The notes below the pieces were generated by a model. That model saw only the letters and a program-made list of their open reading frames with translations, had not been told where the DNA came from and did not search any database. This document shows, in pieces, positions 61,321 to 64,000 of a DNA stretch of 64,000 nt (positions are counted from its first letter, which is position 1; each line of letters starts with the position of its first letter). The DNA is taken from positions 1 to 64,000 of the forward strand of contig NZ_FOTK01000006.1 in the NCBI RefSeq assembly GCF_900114535.1, read 5' to 3'. A program made the position numbers and the translations under genes. The DNA is from Methylobacterium pseudosasicola (GTDB lineage: Bacteria; Pseudomonadota; Alphaproteobacteria; Rhizobiales; Beijerinckiaceae).

Positions 61321-62186
61321 CAGACCAAAAAAGATGCGGCAATGTCCTTGCCGCCATGGCCAGCCTGGTCCGCCCGCCGGAAGCGGGCGAGACCGGCTTC
61401 AGCCAAGTCGGCGCGGATGCCCGTTCCGGCGAGCGCTTCGACGACCAGCCCGGCATCCTTCAGCCCGTTCGCGACGGAAAAACTGGTGGCGTAGTCGCCG
61501 TTGAGCATCGCGCCGCCCTTGGCCTGGACATAGGGGCTGTCGAGCGGTCCGCCGGTCACGGCCTCGATCACCAGGGCTGGATTGAGGCCGAGCACCTTGG
61601 CAATGGCAAGCGATTCGGCCGTGCCGTGGGTGAGGGCGAACACGAACGCGTTGAGGGCGAGCTTGAGCCTGCTGGCCCCGCCCGGCGCCTCGGAGACCCA
61701 GAGCGTGCGCTGGCCGACGGCATCGAAGACGGTCTGGGCCTCGGGGCGCCGGCTGACCGGCCCGGAGGCGAGAATCACCAGCCGGCCCTGCTCGGCGGGC
61801 TGGCGGGTGCCCTGCACCGGCGCATCGTAGAGGACGAGGGTGTTTTCGGCGGAGAAGCCCGCGAGCGCCTCGATCGCGCCCACGCCGACGGTGCTGAGCT
61901 GGAGCCAGATTGCCCCCTTGGGCAGGCCCGGCAAGGCCGCCGTCATGGCTTCGCGCACGGCGGGACCATCTTTCAGAACCGTCACGACGATGTCGGCGCC
62001 GCGAACCGCATCGGCCGCCCGATCGACCGGCTCGGCGCCATCCGCCGCGAGGGCGCGGGCCTTCTCGGGCGTCCGGTTCCAGACCCGGACACGAAAACCC
62101 TTGCGGGCGAGGTTGCGGGACACGGCGGCGCCGATCAGGCCGGTGCCGAGGACGGTGACGGCCACCGGAGGCTTGCGATCTGTCAT
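61320..62186 (-). CDS. 3-hydroxyisobutyrate dehydrogenase-family oxidoreductase
   Basis: 288 residues. TVLGTGLIGAAVSRNLARKG (about 9-28) is the NAD(P)-binding fold, GAPVQGTRQPAEQGRLVI-like (DAPVQGT...) near 126 and KLALNAFVFALTHGTAESL near 175, containing the catalytic lysine position of the beta-hydroxyacid dehydrogenases. Specific substrate unknown. It is preceded by the first TetR operator and followed at once by the MFS gene. Confidence 0.85.
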   Translation of the reverse strand: MTDRKPPVAVTVLGTGLIGAAVSRNLARKGFRVRVWNRTPEKARALAADGAEPVDRAADAVRGADIVVTVLKDGPAVREAMTAALPGLPKGAIWLQLSTVGVGAIEALAGFSAENTLVLYDAPVQGTRQPAEQGRLVILASGPVSRRPEAQTVFDAVGQRTLWVSEAPGGASRLKLALNAFVFALTHGTAESLAIAKVLGLNPALVIEAVTGGPLDSPYVQAKGGAMLNGDYATSFSVANGLKDAGLVVEALAGTGIRADLAEAGLARFRRADQAGHGGKDIAASFLV

Positions 62187-62211
62187 GGGTATCTCCTGCG
62201 CGCGCTAGTTT

Positions 62212-62234
62212 TGGAATATTCGTTCCATAATTGG
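62212..62234. promoter_or_regulatory. TetR operator copy 1
   Basis: TGGAATATTCGTTCCATAAT (then TGG) shares TGGAAT-N3-CGTWCCATAAYTGG with the site at 62851-62873. It lies just upstream of the dehydrogenase start. Confidence 0.7.
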
Positions 62235-62250
62235 CTAAAAAAAGGGGCGC

Positions 62251-62835
62251 TCACCTCAGCGCCGCCAAGGTCTGGTCGATGACGGCGATCAGCGTCGCAC
62301 GATCCTGTGCGGGCGTCGTCTTAGCCAGCACCCGCAAGCCCTGCACGGCGTTGAACACGAACAGCGCCAGGGTCTCGGCATCCGCGGTGTCGCGGATCTC
62401 GCCCGCGTCCTGGCCGCGCCGGATCGTCTCCGCGATCCCCCGAATCAGGATGCTGAAATTGTCGCGCACGAGCTCGGCCACGTGCGGATCGCGACCGGAC
62501 ATCTCGATGGCGCTGTTGGTCGCCAGGCAGCCGCGCCTGTCCGATCCGGCGCAATCGGCCTCGACGATGCCCTCCATCAGGTCGCGCAGCCGCGCCAGGG
62601 GCGAGCCCGGCTGGCGAAGCTGATCGACATGGTCCTGCGCGCGCCGCTGGTAGCGCCGCAGCGCCTGCTCGAAGAGCCCGGTCTTGCTGGCATAGGCCGC
62701 GTAGAGGCTTCCGCGACCGAGGCCGGTGGCGTCGACCAGCGCCTGCGCCGAGGTGCCCTCGAAACCGGTCCGCCAGAAGGTCTCCATCACGGCGTCGAGG
62801 ACGCACGCCTCATCGAATTCTCTCGGCCGGGCCAA
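62251..62835 (-). CDS. TetR/AcrR-family regulator
   Basis: 194 residues. HTH: TSAQALVDATGLGRGSLYAA, then YASKTGLFEQALRRY (about 30-60), standard TetR N-terminus after FDEACVLDAVMETFWRTGFE. The C-terminal ligand domain resembles YcdC/LefB-type. It precedes the dehydrogenase and MFS genes on the same strand and has copies of one operator on both sides, so it very likely represses itself and the downstream pair. Confidence 0.9.
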   Translation of the reverse strand: MARPREFDEACVLDAVMETFWRTGFEGTSAQALVDATGLGRGSLYAAYASKTGLFEQALRRYQRRAQDHVDQLRQPGSPLARLRDLMEGIVEADCAGSDRRGCLATNSAIEMSGRDPHVAELVRDNFSILIRGIAETIRRGQDAGEIRDTADAETLALFVFNAVQGLRVLAKTTPAQDRATLIAVIDQTLAALR

Positions 62836-62850
62836 AAGCCACTCCTGTTC

Positions 62851-62873
62851 TGGAATGAACGTACCATAACTGG
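62851..62873. promoter_or_regulatory. TetR operator copy 2
   Basis: TGGAATGAACGTACCATAAC (then TGG) matches the operator at 62212-62234. It lies 15 bp upstream of the tetR start and 78 bp upstream of bioF. Confidence 0.7.
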
Positions 62874-62950
62874 AACAGCCTTCGTGTCAATCGTACCTCG
62901 ACCCCTTCCACCTTGACATCCGCCGCGCCCGCGGCCCCATCACCCATCCG

Positions 62951-64000
62951 ATGGACAGCCTCGACGCCTTCGCCCGCACCAAACTCGATGCCCTGGAGGC
63001 CGGCAGCCTGCGGCGGCGGCTGACGCCCACCGAGCGCGGGTCCGGGGCCGCAGCGGCGCGCGGGGGCCGGGCGCTCGTGTCGTTCTCCTGCAACGATTAC
63101 CTCGGCCTGTCGCACCATCCGCGGGTGATCGCCGCCGCGCAGGAAGCGGTCGCGGCCTATGGGGCCGGGGCAGGCGGGTCGCGGCTGGTGACCGGCGACC
63201 ATCCGGTTCTCGGGGCGCTGGAGGCGCGGCTGGCGCAGCACAAGGGCGCCGAGGCCGCCCTGGTGTTCGGCAGCGGCTATCTCGCCAATCTCGGCATCAC
63301 CCCGGCGCTCGCCGGGCGCGGCGACCTCGTGGTGCTGGACGCGCTGTCCCATGCCTGCATGTGGGCCGGGGCGCGGCTGTCGGGGGCCAAGGTGCTGACC
63401 TTCCGCCACAACGATCCGGCCGATCTGGCGAAGGTGCTGGCCGAGCACCGTCCGCATCACGCCCGCGCCCTGGTCCTGACCGAGCGGGTGTTCAGCATGG
63501 ACGGCGACCGGGCGCCGATCGGCGATCTTCTGGGCGTCGCGGAGGAGTTCGACGCCTGGACGCTGGTGGACGACGCCCACGGGATCGGCGTGGTCGAGGA
63601 CGGGCCGCGGGCGCCGCTGGAGATGGGCACCCTGTCGAAGGCGCTGGGCTCCTATGGCGGCTATCTCTGCGCCTCGCGGCCGGTGATCGACCTGATGACC
63701 AGCCGCGCCCGGAGCTTCGTCTACACCACCGGCCTGCCCCCGGCCTCGGCCGCCGCGGCGCTCGAAGCCCTGGCGATCCTCGAGGAGGAGCCGGCGCGCC
63801 GGGCCCGGCCGCTGGCGCTCGCCCGGCGCTTCACCGCTCGCCTGGGCCTGCCCGAGGCCGAGAGCGCCGTGGTGCCGGTGCTGGTCGGCGACGCGCAGGC
63901 GGCCCTCGCCATCTCGGCGGCGCTGGAAGCCGCCGGCTTCCTCGTGGTGGCGATCCGCCCGCCGACCGTGCCGGCCGGGACCGCGCGGCTGCGCGTCGCG
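62951..64000 (+). CDS. bioF: 8-amino-7-oxononanoate synthase, 5' part (cut by window end)
   Basis: 350 residues, open at the window's end. It has SFSCNDYLGLSHHPRVIAAA near 43-62, GSGYLANLGITPAL near 109, VDDAHGIGVVEDG near 208 and the PLP site TLSKALGSYGGYL near 226-238. BioF makes 8-amino-7-oxononanoate from pimeloyl-ACP or -CoA and alanine. It starts downstream of the TetR operator; a bio cluster may follow outside the window. Confidence 0.93.
   Translation, partial: MDSLDAFARTKLDALEAGSLRRRLTPTERGSGAAAARGGRALVSFSCNDYLGLSHHPRVIAAAQEAVAAYGAGAGGSRLVTGDHPVLGALEARLAQHKGAEAALVFGSGYLANLGITPALAGRGDLVVLDALSHACMWAGARLSGAKVLTFRHNDPADLAKVLAEHRPHHARALVLTERVFSMDGDRAPIGDLLGVAEEFDAWTLVDDAHGIGVVEDGPRAPLEMGTLSKALGSYGGYLCASRPVIDLMTSRARSFVYTTGLPPASAAAALEALAILEEEPARRARPLALARRFTARLGLPEAESAVVPVLVGDAQAALAISAALEAAGFLVVAIRPPTVPAGTARLRVA

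Overview
The window is about 70% GC by eye and densely packed with genes. It looks like chromosomal sequence from an alphaproteobacterium of the order Hyphomicrobiales, most likely Methylobacterium or a close relative. The reasons are the flagellar gene style (FliL-FliM-DUF6468-MotE), a CtrA-type site, an ATP12 assembly factor, DUF1192/DUF3775 proteins, short palindromic intergenic elements and two TonB receptors with AT-rich palindromic operators. The genus is an inference; no rRNA or tRNA gene is present to settle it.

Layout. 1-0.45 kb: the 3' end of an IS1182-type transposase. 0.5-6.3 kb: CoA transferase, a YejF-like double ABC ATPase, phosphopentomutase, a DUF1192 protein and an LRR-protein kinase. 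6.6-7.4 kb: a low-GC FkbM methyltransferase. 7.7-14.6 kb: a flagellar block with motE, DUF6468, fliM and fliL leftward and flgF, flgG, flgA and flgH rightward. Their shared intergenic region carries a full CtrA motif and a sigma-54-like promoter. 14.7-15.5 kb: a HEPN gene overlapping an uncharacterised partner. 15.5-24.9 kb: oxidoreductase, PilZ, PAP2, 2H phosphoesterase, spore-photoproduct-lyase-like radical SAM, AlgX-like, glutathionyl-hydroquinone reductase, CnoX-like thioredoxin, Lon-N and Trm112 genes. 25-45.6 kb: housekeeping and unknown genes including priA, APP1-type phosphatase, CorC, class III aminotransferase, glutathione peroxidase, ATP12, HAD phosphatase and an RluA-type pseudouridine synthase. 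45.9-47.5 kb: two paralogous HigA-type regulators with no visible toxin gene.

47.9-57.2 kb is the metal-acquisition region. A cobalamin riboswitch and then a Zur-like palindrome precede a TonB receptor translationally coupled to a PepSY membrane protein. A second TonB receptor (ZnuD-like) is divergent from a COG0523/ZigA-like GTPase, and each start codon has a similar palindrome about 10 bp upstream. I read this as two outer-membrane metal or metallophore uptake systems, at least one under zinc control, with a cobalamin input on the first.

57.2-64 kb: MarR regulator, stand-alone receiver, bioA, an MFS exporter/dehydrogenase/TetR cassette with two copies of one operator, and bioF running off the end.

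Four copies of a roughly 95-bp palindromic element (one truncated, one forming the 3' end of a HAD gene) and two other long inverted repeats lie between genes. Starts were chosen from ribosome-binding sites, overlaps and family conservation; several GTG starts are likely.
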